A stretch of DNA of 64,000 nt from Epinephelus fuscoguttatus (taxonomy: Eukaryota; Chordata; Actinopteri; Perciformes; Serranidae), in contig NC_064772.1 in NCBI RefSeq assembly GCF_011397635.1, forward strand, positions 15,949,035-16,013,034, written 5' to 3'. Shown here piece after piece: positions 36,896 through 49,039 of the stretch. The position numbers and the translations under genes were made by a program. Numbering within the stretch: the first letter of the stretch is position 1; each line of letters opens with the position of its first letter. The notes beneath the pieces were generated by a model, which was not told the origin of the DNA, did not search any database, and was given only the letters and a program-made list of their open reading frames with translations.

Positions 36896-39800
36896 ATGAG
36901 TTCCGCTGGTCCTCCGGTAAGCTGCAAACCGCCGAGCTGCCTTTGACATGACACTGCTGACTGCACACAATTATTAGCTTGCTAGCTGCTCTCGCGTTAG
37001 CATCGCCATCGCTCTCCCTCGGCTAACCGTTAGCCGCCATGCTAACGTTGTTTGTTGACAGCCCTCACTGTACTGTGTGGACATAACAACATACCTAGCG
37101 TTAGCTGAAGGCTAGCTTCACATCTGTTGGTTACTTTAACATCGCTGACTATACTTTGAATGAATGCTTTTACCCTGACAGAGGCTAACTAAAGGCTAGA
37201 AACTTTGTGAACAAACATTAACTTAGAAGCAGAGAGTTTGAAGGCGACACTGCAGGTCAGCTACAGTCAGATAAAATGAAGGACAAAGAAAACCAAATAT
37301 GTAACGCTTAAATACTGTTACTGTTATCGGTAAATAACGTGTACATGAGTTTTAGTTGTAGGTTACAATTATACATTCTCACCAGCACTTAATTACATCC
37401 CTTATGAAGTGTTAATTTTACATTTCTGTTAATTATTTTGATATTTCTTTGATAATTAACCATTTTACTTGCAGATATGAAACATTAATGTCAGGACAAA
37501 GCTAATTTATTAGATAATAGTAACAAATTAAACAACAATAATAGCTAATTTTATAAAAAATGAAAGACAAGCCATGTGATATAAATTACATAAAAACACA
37601 TAAATAATAACTTAGAATAAAGTATAAAAGTAGGACCACAATCAGAAGATACATATTTTATTCTTACTATCTTATTAGTTTTTAATATTGTGGCATAATG
37701 CACATTTTTATTTTTATTTTATTTTATTTTATTTCATACTCTTACTTGTTAAAATTATCTATTTTTTTTACATTGGAGTGACTGTAATGAATCACAATTT
37801 TCCCTCTAGGATTGATAAAGTATTTCTGATTTAAATTTAATATGTACTGAATATACAAGTACAATTATGTCCTACAATGCATTATACATAAGTACTGGAA
37901 ACTTAGTAGATAATGTTATATGCTGTAAAACATGGTGCAGTATTGTTCTCGGTAGGATTGCACAACAACTAAATAAAACCCATATTACAGTTATTTTTGA
38001 CAGATACTGAGATTGCGATATGAGTCATGATTTAAGTGGGAATGATATATTTTACATTTCATTTTCACTAAAATAAATAAATAAATAAATAAAATTATGT
38101 TTCCTTGCATCTTGAATAGGATTTGTAGGCCTGGGCATCTCCGTAAATCCATGATATTTCATTTATAATGGTATGATGTGACACATTTTACTTTTATGTC
38201 TAGATATTGCACTTTGCCATACTGCCATTTCGATAATAATTCCATTAATTGTGCAGCCTTAGTCCTTATAACCAGATAATTAATTGATTAATTAATTGGA
38301 TAGTGGTGTTGGCAAATCAGACAAAGCAGTAATAAAACTATAGTGGGGACCAAAGCTAAGTGAAAACAATTGTAAAATGTTTTTAATGCATTATAAACAA
38401 TATTTCTGAGTTAGTTAACCTGACCTTCGGTGTCAGTACATAAAGGTGGATTATCTGTAGTCTGAAAAATTCCTTTCAGTGTTACTTAACACATCAGGAG
38501 CCAGTAACCATTGTTTGTGCAATCACTGATAAGAGAAAAACAACCACAAAGGTCAACCCTTGTTTACATGTCTTTTTGATGCCTGCCACAACCCGATCTG
38601 TAAAGGTCGTCCTGTCGATCCTTATGGGAAATCCAATTTGTTCATGTCCTATCTCCTGACCGATCCTGACCCTACCCATTCAATTTCAATGCCTAACCCC
38701 GACCATCTTTGCACATGCAAAAAACAAATGGGGTGTCTGGTACAGATCAGACTGTGTCAATGCCTATTTGATTTGCTTGTTTTGCAGACGATTGGGGATT
38801 TATTCCTCATCCTCAGCGAGATGGGGTTCTCACAGGAACAGATCCAGGCAGCTGTACAGGCAGGGCATTTTTCTGTGTCAGATGCGGCTGAGTGGTGAGT
38901 TGTCCCAGCTCTTGTCACTAATATAATTCCCCTTCCCCTTCTTCAAGACCCCTATATTCTGTAAATTGCTTATATGTCCACCTCTCATATGTTTACAGGC
39001 TCTTGCAGGGTCAGTTTCCACGGCACAGGTTGGTCAAGCATCCATCACAGCCAGCTGAGACAGCATTTTCTGCTTTCAACCCACCCAAAGAGGCAGCAGG
39101 CACTTCAGAGACACAGAAATCTCCTTCTGACAGCAGAGGTATAACACCAAGCTAAAGACTGGGTTTGCTTTGAAGGATAGAGGGCCAGTAATATCCTCTG
39201 TGTCTTTGTAATCATGTCCTTGAAGTTTAACAGTTTTTTACTTAAACAGCATCCCCTTCACTGGTGCTGAGACCATCAAAATCAGGTGCCCTGTCCCCAG
39301 AGCCGCTACCAGTCGAGTCTCGAATCAAACAGGACAAGAGTGACTTTGAAGAGCAGCAGAGACAACGTGTTGCGCAGGAGGCCAGAGCAGAGAGAAGACA
39401 AAAGAAACAGGTCAGCAGTGTTGAAAAAACAGACGTCTTGTACTTGTTCCAACTCAGCTGCACTGGCAATTTGATTGTTATCACACAGAGAGCAAAATAT
39501 TTGAAGTGTCGGATTTGTAATCTCAGACTAGAACATCTTGTCTCATGTGTGCTCTTTCTGCCAGGAGCGTGAGTTGGTGTTGAAGCGGATAGCTGAGGAT
39601 CGGAGGAGCTTGCAGGAGAAGAACCAGGGCAGCGCTGCCACAGAGACGTCTCCTCCCAGTGGTCAGGGGCAGAGGCTCGGAGGAAAGATTCAGACTAATG
39701 TGGACAACAACTGCGTCCTCATGGTGGGGCGATGACGCATTTTAATTTACATGTGTGTATGAGGTATATACAGTAAAATTGCAGTTGTTTAAACTTATGT

Positions 39801-42800
39801 TTTTTTTGCTGCAGATTCGGCTCCCATCCGGCGAGTCCATGCGTGAGCGTTTCCCAGCTGATGCTCCTCTGCGCAGCGTTGTGGAGCACATCACCGGACG
39901 CCACCCCTCTCTACCCTCCTTTTCCCTCCTCCAGGGTTTTCCACGGAAACGCTTTGGCGAGGCAGAGCTTGCCTGTTCGCTGCGCACTCTTGGCCTCACG
40001 CCCAACGCTGCGCTGTGTATTCAGACCACTCCACCAGAGACACCCCAGGATCCTCAGAGTCCTGCAGATCCACCATCAGTGGGACAGAATGTCCTGTCTC
40101 CTTGTGATGTGTCTCCTCAGCCACAGATCCCTGTCCTGGAGAGGGCGAGAGGACAAGACCGTGTTCTGCCTCCTCCACTACCCAACCAGCTGTGGGAGGA
40201 GGCTGTGAATTACGCAGGGATACCTGGAGCTGGTCCCTCACTCTCTGGGCCGTCTCACTTCTGGGGTAGGTTTAAAGACCATGTAAAAAAAAACAAAAAA
40301 ACCCTTAACAAGTCACAAATTTGTAAGAAAATTTTTAACAGATTTGCTGCTGTACCTCACAAATGTTTATTCATCAAAGCTTGTTTGTTGTGTACAGTTA
40401 AAGGACTTTAGTAGCCCATACAGTTGCTTTATAGAGTTGCAAAGTGGGAAGCACTGCTGGTTCTGAAAGTATATTTCCCAATATAAATTCCGATTCTAAG
40501 TTTTTGTTTTAATGATTTCCTTAGTGCCACTCAACATAGAAACATGGGATTCTTCCAGATGATGCTACAGTCATAATTTAGGGCTGTGTGTTGGCAACAA
40601 TCTGGGTATATGATCATGATATAGGGGCTTCGATTTACTTTACTGCAATACTGTAAGCCAAGGCAATATATTGTGTTTTTTTTCTTATGGGATAAAGAGC
40701 ACACCCCCATATGCATAAAATCTGAGTAAAAAACTTCTTTTATTTATCACAGTCCCTGCAACATCCAACATCATAGTGCTAATTTTTGTGCAGTCGGAGC
40801 AAAGGAATTAATATTTGCCTTCATCAGTAAAAAGTAATTGAAATAAATCACTGCTATCTAGAGATCTGGGGTTTAAACAACACAAAGAAAACCACTGCCA
40901 CACATCTTTGCATGTAAATTACTGCTTAAAAATCGATACAGTATCACAAAACATAATATCGCAATACTCAAGTGTATCGATGTTGCGCTTCTCCAATCAA
41001 AGCGCTTTTACACTACGGAGCCACATTCACCCATTCACACACACACAATCACACACTGGTGACCAACCCACCTGCTCACACGCACTCACACCGAGCAACT
41101 TGGGGTTCAGTATTTTGCCCAAGGATAATTTGACATGATGATCAGCGGAGCCAGGAATCAGACTGCCAATCCTCCTATCCCTAGTGAATGACCTCCTGAG
41201 CTACAGCTGCCCTGGCTCAACAAACCAGTCAGAGGCATGAATCAGAATAGTAGGAAATATAAAATGCTTTGTTGTTGCAGGTGACATAGTTGCTGGATTT
41301 GTACAAAATTAATCTAAAAGTAAACTAAGTTAGGTGCAGATTGTGTGTTTAGTTTTCTCATAAGTACAGTCTTTGGTATCTGCTCTCCCTCCCCCAAAAT
41401 CACACAGAATTCCCAGCATTATAAGCTCAGTGATCAGATGTTTCTTGCCAAATTGCTCATTGTCATAGTTGATTTCTGTCTTTGTTGTTATGCACACAGA
41501 CCTTAACCTTTGGTGAAAGAATCCCGTTTTTCCTAACCCAGCTTTTCATCTTTTGTCCTGACTGTGATACTTTGATGTTAATCCAAGCTGTAAAAATGCT
41601 CCAACTGTGAGTCACCGTCATTGTATACGGAGAACAATAATCTTTTATTTTACTTTCGGGAAAGCTCCGTCACTTTGCAGCTTTATAGGCTCAATTATTT
41701 CAGCATGCCAGAGTGTCGAACATTGTTTAAACGTTATTTAAAAAGCTGTTCAGTCATTAGATGACATTCCTGGTGCTGCTCAACAGGCCGTGGCCAGAGG
41801 TTGGTTCCCGGTAATGCTGAGGAAGCTGCTGGCATCGAGGTTGATGAGGAGCAAGGAGAAGAGGAAGAACCGCCTAACATGCTTAACGGTACGGCTCACT
41901 GTGTCTGGGGTTGTTGCGGACACCTCATCCCTCATTTGACCCACATTTTCCTTGCTTCCCCCCCACCCTCGCTCCTCCCTTTTTCCCGCTTCCATATGTC
42001 TCCATTTAGTCATCCGCAAAAGAACTTTTTGTTCTCCCGGGTCAGAAATGGATAAACCAGGCTTCTCACTTTCAGCTGTTGGATTAACTTTTAATTTACT
42101 GTATGTTGCATAATTTCCTCCGTGTACAGAACATTTGACCGACTTCCCTAGAAATGTGTGTCATATGTTAGAAAGATTAGGATTAGGAAATATGTAGGTG
42201 AATGCCCCTTTCTGTCAAACATAGCACACAGGGTCAGAAGTGCTGAGCCCCACCAGTGAGAACTGATTTCTGTAAGTGCTCACAGCCAGTCAGCCAATCA
42301 TACTCAGTCTTTCAGAGCATGTGGTTCTGATATAGTATTCTCAATGTATGCCAGACCTGAGAGTGGAAAGAGCTCAGTCTCAGCTGAAGCTGGAAAGAGG
42401 AGAATCAAAGACCCAGAACTGAAGATGTTGGTGTTAATTAGAGGTGTGGGATATAAAAGTGCAACTGGACAGATGTTATATTAATAGGCCTGTGACTTAA
42501 ACCGTGTTAATACAGGCTGGTGTCAATTTCAGCTTGGTGATGTCAGAATATTCTTATGAATTACAGTTGAAAATTGTGTCATTTTCACAGGAATGCCGAG
42601 GCTGCCTTTCTTTCCAGAGAACCGGATTCGTGGAGAATTTGAGCCCAGACACCACTGGCCAGAGCAAGGCAATCGACTCAGGTGGGTGTGTAGACAGAGT
42701 GGTGCTAATATAATTTGAAAACTGTAATGCACATACGTTGATGCAACTTTATATGTATTGAAGATGAAAAATTTTCCTCTTTCTTTTCCTCCATTGATTT

Positions 42801-44041
42801 GAAAGTGTTTTGCAGCTATTGATTCAGTCTAAAGATCCCCTGTGCTGGCCTTTGACAAATTTAGCCAATTTTTACTGTATTTTGATGAGAGCTGAAGTCA
42901 ATAAATCATGTAATTGATGAACAGAAAATTAATCTGCAACTATTTTGATAACTAAATAATTACTTGAGTCATTTGCAAAAATGCAATGCAGTGTTTGTTG
43001 TAGCTTCTCAAATGTGAGCATGTGCTGCTTTTCCTGCTTTCCTGAATATTTTGGCTCGTGAGACAAAGGGACCTATGTCACACCCAGTGCAGAGTGGCAC
43101 AAGGCACAGCGCAACTTTAATTGCTAGTTTTAGACTCACGCAGTTTTCAATTTCACAGCCAGCACCTACATTGTGTAAATAGCAAATGTACTTGCGCCCA
43201 TTTTTGTGCCGTGGGTGTTTAGATCTTTAAATGAGGTGTGGCAGGTGCATTGTTGGTGTATTGTTGGCGCGTCACGTTGTTGGCGATTGCACCATTGACC
43301 GACCAACAAAAACCTGGTCCAAAGTCAGTAGCACTGTATTTCCTGCATTTAAGGGTGCATTATTCAGATAGTAAGATGTGCCTACATAGGTGACTTCACA
43401 ATGGGCTTTTAAAGGGGAGGTAGATGACACTGATCGGTTGAACTCACATGTTACACTACAACACACCTATGTTAAATTCAGGTACTAAATACAATCCCTT
43501 TGCCCCTTGTGTCTCACTGTGCGCCTCGATTATGCGCTGTTTAACTAGCAAAAGTGGAGCTGGACACTACCTTAATGCACTTGCGCCATACACTTTAGAC
43601 TGTGTACTATAGTTTGCTAAAATAGGGCCCAAACTGAGACATTTGAAGATGTCAGCTTGGGCTGAGGGAAGCTATGATGGACATTTTATAGAGCAAACAA
43701 CTTATTGAGAACATTTTGTTATCCTAATTAATGCATTAGAAATTGTTACCATCAGTGACATGCTTTTTTAAATCCATCGGTATGTGTGTTACCTTTTAAA
43801 CAGGGTCTGTTTGCTAAGCTTAAATGTTCTCTTACAGCAACGGTATGTGAGATAATTAGTCATTAGACAGGAAGCTAGAGAAAGATTATTGATTACAGTC
43901 TTCAAGTGTTTCCAGTTGAATTTAAGCAGTAGAGAGGAATACAGACAAAAATTGCTGGCATTATGTGGAGATGGATGTTTGTTTTTACATAATTTGAACA
44001 TATACTGTTTTACATGTTAATTAAATTCAGCAAAAAGACAG

Positions 44042-44098
<57 letters not shown>

Positions 44099-47016
44099 TC
44101 AGAGAGGCTCCAGAAGAGGACCCCGCAGAGCCTGAAGATGCAGGAGGTCGGGCAGCGCCTGGAGCTGCAGGTCAGGCTGCAGTGGAGCGTCTTCAGAGAG
44201 CTGCACAGCAAGAAGACCCTCGTGCATCCCAGGGACAACCGTCACCCCCTAAAAGACCCTTCAGGGCACCCAGCGTGCCGTCCCTATGTGCCTTGGCCAC
44301 CCGTGCAACTGTCCACCTCATGACTGGTAAAATAATCACTTGGAAGACTGACTTTCCAGGAAATGTGTCCCACTACTTTATTTACTCACTGTTGCCATTC
44401 TCGGCCCTGTCTCTCTACTCTCAGCTCCTAGCATGCAGTACAGCAGCAGCCTGGCATGCCTCACCCCGGAGCTTGCGGAGCTTCTGCTCAACCACATGTC
44501 CCGTGAGAGGCTCCTGCGTCCCCGCACCTTGGAGCTCTTCTTCGGCTGCCCGTTGCAGAAGTTTGTCCTGAACAACTACCCTTACTCCACCAATGAGCTC
44601 CTGCGGCAGTTACGGGCCTTCACAGCGCTGAAGCATCTGAGTCTGGTCAACTCACCTCTAATCACTGGTACAGATTTTAGGATGGAGCTCTTAGTTTTTC
44701 CACATATCATTTTTTTCTGTGTTAACTTATACAGTATATTTCAGTTAGTGTGCTGTTTGATTGTAAACTTTTAATCTTTCTTTTTCCAGACTCTGGGCTG
44801 TCAATCCTGTCCAGCCTGATCAAACTCCAGTACCTTAACCTGGCCTCCTGTAGCAAACTGACCGACTCCTGTCTGCTGCATATCACAGGTTAGACTTCCT
44901 ACAAACTGTCTTGTGAACAAGGCTCAGATTGTTACCACAGGGGATAATAGATTATGTAACCCCACTGTATAGGTGACTACAATTACGTGCAAGAACGCCA
45001 GATCCCAACATAAGCTGCTCAGGGTTACAGGGATAGTTTGGACTTTTTGACGTGAGGTTGTGTGAGGTATTTAACCACAGTCAGTGGATTACCTACAGTA
45101 GCTGCTGGTTAGCACGCCTCCAGTTTAGAGAAGCAGGCAGGAGTACTGCTACTGAAGCTAAGCAATGTACTGCTGTGGACAGGGGCAGCAGCAACACATG
45201 TTTCAGCCTCCTGAACATGTCAGTATCAGTTTAAGTGGAAGCTATATTTAGAATATTTTCACCACTTTACCTTGCCATCACACAGCTTCTATGCTCTCTT
45301 CAAATCAACCTCATACAACCCAGCTTCAAAGAATCCGAACTAAACCTTGAGTATGTGTATTTAGCATTGAAGGGTTTTTTGCCTTGATATTTCTTTGCCA
45401 CATATTAACACATTATTTCTCTACTTTCTGTCTCAAGGTTTGAAAAGCCTGTGTTTCCTGTCCCTGGACCAGACAAAAGTGACAGATGCTGGGATGGTAC
45501 TATATCTTCAGTCAGCTCCATCTTCTCTCTCTCAGCTCAGCCTGAACCAGACGGCTGTGACTGAAGCCACACTGGTGGTCCTGCGCGCCTGCGTGCCACA
45601 ACTGCGGCTCCTCAGCATCAAGCACACTAAGGTGACTTCAGCTCTGTGGGCACATCTGGCACGTGAATCATGCAGTTGTGTCTGTTCATGTTCTGCACGT
45701 TATTTCTTTTCTCATGACATTTCTCTGTGTTGATTGGTGATGTTCTGGTAGGTCAGGGATGTGTCAGCTCTGGCAGAAATGTCCAGCCTGCAGACTCTCA
45801 ACCTGGATGGGACAGGTGTGACGGAGAGCTCCCTGGAGCACCTGGCCACCCACCCTGCCCTGTCTTCCCTCAGTTTGGCAGGAATCCCCATAGCGGATGG
45901 CAATCAGGCCCTGCAGATCATCTCAGGTTTGTAAATGGGAAGGGACATTCAAAACTAAGCAGACAGACCGTAAAACAAAATGGTTCACGTCTTAAAGTAG
46001 GTTTCTTCTTTCCTCCCAGGTCTTAAGTTGACTCAGCTGACCCTTCCTGGGCGCCACTCTGTGACAGACAGTGGGTTGTCATTCCTCTCTAGACTGTCTC
46101 TGCTCTCAGAGCTGGACCTGACAGACTACACACAAGTCACAGACCAAGGAGTCAGCCAGCTCTCCACCATGAACAGGTCATTCCCACACTCTGTAACTGC
46201 ACTGTACAGCACATGCAGGTCATTCTAACAGTAGTGTCGGTGTTGAGTACAACAGAAATGTCATCAGGAGTATTTGTACTTTGTGTAGGTTGAAGAAGCT
46301 GTCACTTAGCAACACGCAGGTGACAGATGCGGGGCTTCCCTCGCTGCGTGGCCTGCAAGAGCTGCAGGAGCTCTGTTTGGACCGAACAGCAGTCACCAGC
46401 CGAGGAGTGGCCGAACTCATCACCTGTCTGCCGCACCTCCAGGTGATTTTACTGCTGATAGTTCTGTCAACTGCCTTGTACAAGCTTAGCTGAAGAAAAG
46501 AAAAACAGAAATAAAGAAAATAGTCCCTACATGAAACTGCTTTCTAATTTTGGGATGCACTGTCCCTTTAAGGTATCTGAAAAGATCTCATTTCATATGC
46601 TTATTTTGCTGATGTTAATGTTTTTGCTCTGTGTTTTTAGGTGTTGGGGTTAGCCAGCACTCAGGTGGGGGACACAGTCGTGAAGAGAGGTCTGATCCGT
46701 TGCAAGGAGCTTGTGAAGCTGAATCTCAGCCGTACACGGATCACAGACCACGGTAAGGTCAAACTCTCTCATCACTGGCCCCTTCTTCACCTGATTCTTT
46801 TCTTACATACATTCTTTGAACTTGTACATGTTTTCCTCAGGTCTGAAGTTCCTGAAACACATGCACCTGGCTCAGGTGAACCTGGACGGCACCGGTGTGA
46901 CTCTGATGGGCATTGCGAGCCTCCTCTCCTTCACCAACATCAGCAGCATTCGGGCCAGCAACACTCGCAGCATTCCTCCTGACGAGGTCTCGGATGAGGA
47001 GTGGGAAGCCCAGTAA
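36896..47016 (+). CDS. UBA-UBX-leucine-rich-repeat protein (921 aa, 17 exons), probable p97/VCP adaptor
   Basis: Exons: 36896-36916, 38788-38894, 38999-39138, 39250-39410, 39565-39723, 39815-40265, 41787-41888, 42591-42681, 44103-44326, 44425-44667, 44790-44888, 45438-45631, 45752-45926, 46020-46176, 46289-46442, 46641-46752, 46841-47016. All junctions are GT/AG and the sum is 2766 nt. Residues 8-50 form a UBA domain (MGF loop at 19-21, ending AAEWLLQ). Residues 112-165 are a charged helix (EEQQRQRVAQEARAERRQKK). Residues 185-267 are a UBX domain with the p97-contact motif GFPRKRF (FPR at 238-240). A Pro-rich linker, SHFWG and an acidic stretch follow, then a helical block with YPYSTNELLRQL (about 500-540). 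About a dozen LRRs run to about residue 900 (units such as LKKLSLSNTQVTDAGLPSL), of the VTDAGL type seen in AMN1/FBXL proteins. The N-terminal half resembles UBXN1 (UBA, coiled coil, UBX). The UBA should bind ubiquitin and the UBX domain p97; LRRs may select substrates. I know no named human orthologue. Confidence 0.9.
40900..41220. repeat. Dispersed repeat (GAGCAACTTGGGGTTCAGT...CTGAGCTACAGCTGCCC) in intron 6 of the UBX-LRR gene
   Basis: ATTCACACACACACAATCAC, GAGCAACTTGGGGTTCAGTA, TTTTGCCCAAGGATAATTTG and CTCCTGAGCTACAGCTGCCC form a block I recognise as a very common fish repeat, probably the 3' end of a non-LTR retrotransposon. Non-coding. Confidence 0.55.
43070..43631. mobile_element. MITE with GGGMCCTAT ends nested in another repeat (intron 8 of the UBX-LRR gene)
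   Basis: The left end GGGACCTATGTCAC and right end CTAAAATAGGGCCC are inverted. It splits a repeat whose halves are at about 42890-43069 (TTCTCAAATGTGAGCATG, GTGAGACAAA) and 43632-43700 (AAACTGAGACATTTGAAGATG, TCAGCTTGGGC). The interior is rich in 'gcgc' words. No ORF. Confidence 0.55.
44043..44094 (+). repeat. (TG)26 microsatellite abutting a splice acceptor
   Basis: A pure TG run of 52 nt is followed by TTTTTC and the AG at 44101-44102 of exon 9 of the UBX-LRR gene. The usual polypyrimidine tract is thus six pyrimidines plus UG repeat. Confidence 0.95.
45015..45320. repeat. Dispersed repeat, copy 1 of 2 (intron 11 of the UBX-LRR gene)
   Basis: AGAAGCAGGCAGGAGTACTG, AGCAGCAACACATGTTTCAG and ATTTAGAATATTTTCACCAC match 56505-56640 (AGAAGCAGACATAAGTACTG, AGCAGCAAAACATATTTTAG, ATTTAGAACATTTTCACTGC). 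The left edge, GGGATAGTTTGGACTTTTTG, is a common teleost repeat start. Confidence 0.65.
46518..46573. repeat. Fragment of the foldback MITE family in intron 15 of the UBX-LRR gene
   Basis: CCTACATGAAACTGCTTTCT matches CCTACATGAAACTGCTCACA at 477-496, and TGCACTGTCCCTTTAA matches the family end. Only the right end remains. Confidence 0.6.
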
Positions 47017-47540
47017 GCGTTGATACTTTGAGTTGGTCCACGCATACTGTACCAGAGCACGACTCTGACTGCTGTGGTCCCCTTTTAACTCCCCTGAACA
47101 TGCTGCCCAAAACAGCATAACTGAAACACTCCTCCTATTTGCACTGTTTCAACTGCAGCTTGTGCCACTAATCTGTCAATCACGCACGCTACCAAGTTGA
47201 AACCTTAAACGGGAGCCTGGTTATTAAAAACTAGGCCATCAATAACGTTTACATATATAGAATCAATCCGCATTTACTTGCATACACTGCAGCCCTTTGT
47301 CTGTGGACAAACTCCACCTGACAAACTTAAAGCTTTATGTGCAGCCTTATAGGTTGGAGCAATCCGTGTTTCTCCTGGTTGGCACTTTTGGAGCTGACTA
47401 GCAGTAACATATTTAATGTTGGAAATGTAACATATAACACAGCATGTATTTTGAGACTGTAATGAATAACAGCCAGGTATGTGTTTAAGTTAAATGACAA
47501 CCTTAATAACAAATTGTCAATTCAACCAAATGTGGTTGGA

Positions 47541-47566
47541 TTTTTTTTTTTTTTTTTTTTTTTTTT
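47541..47566. repeat. T26 homopolymer
   Basis: 26 consecutive T between GGTTGGA and AAGGACG, inside the presumed 3' UTR. Length is likely to vary. Confidence 0.95.
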
Positions 47567-48538
47567 AAGGACGTGAAGGCAGATAATGTCTTCCTGTAAT
47601 CATTCTGTCACCTTATTGAAACTAACATTGAATCTTGAGCTGTATTCATATCATTTGGGTTCATTAGCTGAATAAGTATTGAATGAGGATTTCCCCAGAC
47701 TTCACACCAACCTCCTAATGTTCATTTTATTTGTTAGCTTGAATATTTGGCACTACTATTGCACAACACGTGCAGCTAACACTACTGCAGATGTCAACTG
47801 TCCAAGATGGTAAAAATGTAGTTACCTCAGCTGAAGACGAGAGATGTCAGCTCCTGCTGGTTTGTGATTGGTTTGGAATTCATAAAGATTAAAAGAATGC
47901 CTTTTTTGCGCCTTTATGGCAGCATAATGTTGCCACCATGACTTTGGTATGTAGTGATAACGAGAATAGATGTTAAAACGTTTGATGGATCTCGCGAAAT
48001 AACAATCTTGTTAGAAGAAACATTTCTTGTCATGGTGGCAGCAAAATGCAGCTGTACTTTACGTCATGTTGCTCCTATTTGACGTGAACACAGCTTTACT
48101 GTAAGAGCTTATAATGGAGTTTTTATAACTTGTGATGTCACCTGTATGGATGTTAGTTTACAAACCACAAGTCACTGAAAAACTACTTTTCCCCTTTTAA
48201 GTGCATCCTGGCGATGCTTCGGATTCGGTTGTTTAATGAACGGCTGTCATATTATGCTCTTTTATTAGCATTAGTTATGCCAAGACTTGCCAGTATTTTA
48301 GTTGGACAGCACAGCCGTTTTCTGTTACGTGGAAAGCAGGGTGAGCAGCGTACATGTGTAGTGGCTGTGGGATGAGGTAGGATCTATGCAGCCAAGGGGC
48401 TCACCAGCCAGAATCCAAAGCAACTTCTTTAATCACTTCCAGTTTTGTCCTCATGTTTACAGAGATGTAAAATAGTTTATTTTCCCTAAAGGCTTTTGAT
48501 TTTTGGATACGAGCACTGTATTCATTAAGTGTAAAATG

Positions 48539-48544
48539 AATAAA
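48539..48544 (+). terminator. Polyadenylation signal AATAAA, UBX-LRR gene
   Basis: Canonical hexamer followed by GTCTTCTGAATC; the last before the start of the opposing abcf2 transcript end. Confidence 0.65.
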
Positions 48545-48590
48545 GTCTTCTGAATCTAAACATGCAGTTTTTATGTTCTGTTTATTCAGA

Positions 48591-48596
48591 CAACCC
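48591..48596 (-). terminator. abcf2: Polyadenylation signal AATAAA, abcf2 (minus strand)
   Basis: TTTATT on the plus strand is AATAAA on the minus strand, about 445 nt after the abcf2 stop. It lies 47 bp from the opposing signal of the neighbouring gene. Confidence 0.6.
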
Positions 48597-49039
48597 TTTA
48601 TTGCATTACATTGTTAAATAAGGCAGAACTGCTCTTTTTACACAGAAAAAAAGTCAACTTTTAAATATCATAAAATATGACCTAAAAGCTGCTGCATGTT
48701 GGGATAAAACAGAACGTTCGGAAAAATAAAACTTTTCTATGAAGACAGCACAATGGAATGCATTCCAAAATGCACTGAGATGCTTCAGGTGAATCAGCCA
48801 ATCAGAGTGCAGCCTGAGGTGAAAGGAAAAGGGGGGGAGGGGGGTTCAGCACGGTGCGGCACTGTCAAAACCAAGATAGAAATACAGTACGACATGTACA
48901 AGAGACGTGTCCAATAAGATGCATAAGAGATTGTTTGAGTTCTAGTAATGACATTTCCTGCAATGTAAACCCTGCTCATCCCCTGCAGGTCAAATCCATG
49001 ATGCAAGATAAAGGAGTGGCTCAGAGTGTGACGTTTTCT

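Larger units (their letters stand above)
47017..48560 (+). other. 3' UTR of the UBA-UBX-LRR gene
   Basis: No further exon or coding frame follows the TAA at 47014. The first good polyadenylation signal on this strand is AATAAA at 48539-48544, giving a 3' UTR of about 1.5 kb. It contains a T26 run at 47541-47566. Confidence 0.6.

Noticed and set aside
44014-44102. Open frame running through the (TG)n tract into exon 9, giving a Val-Cys repeat protein
   Set aside because: Intronic; the acceptor AG at 44101-44102 and the phase with exon 8 show that coding starts at 44103.
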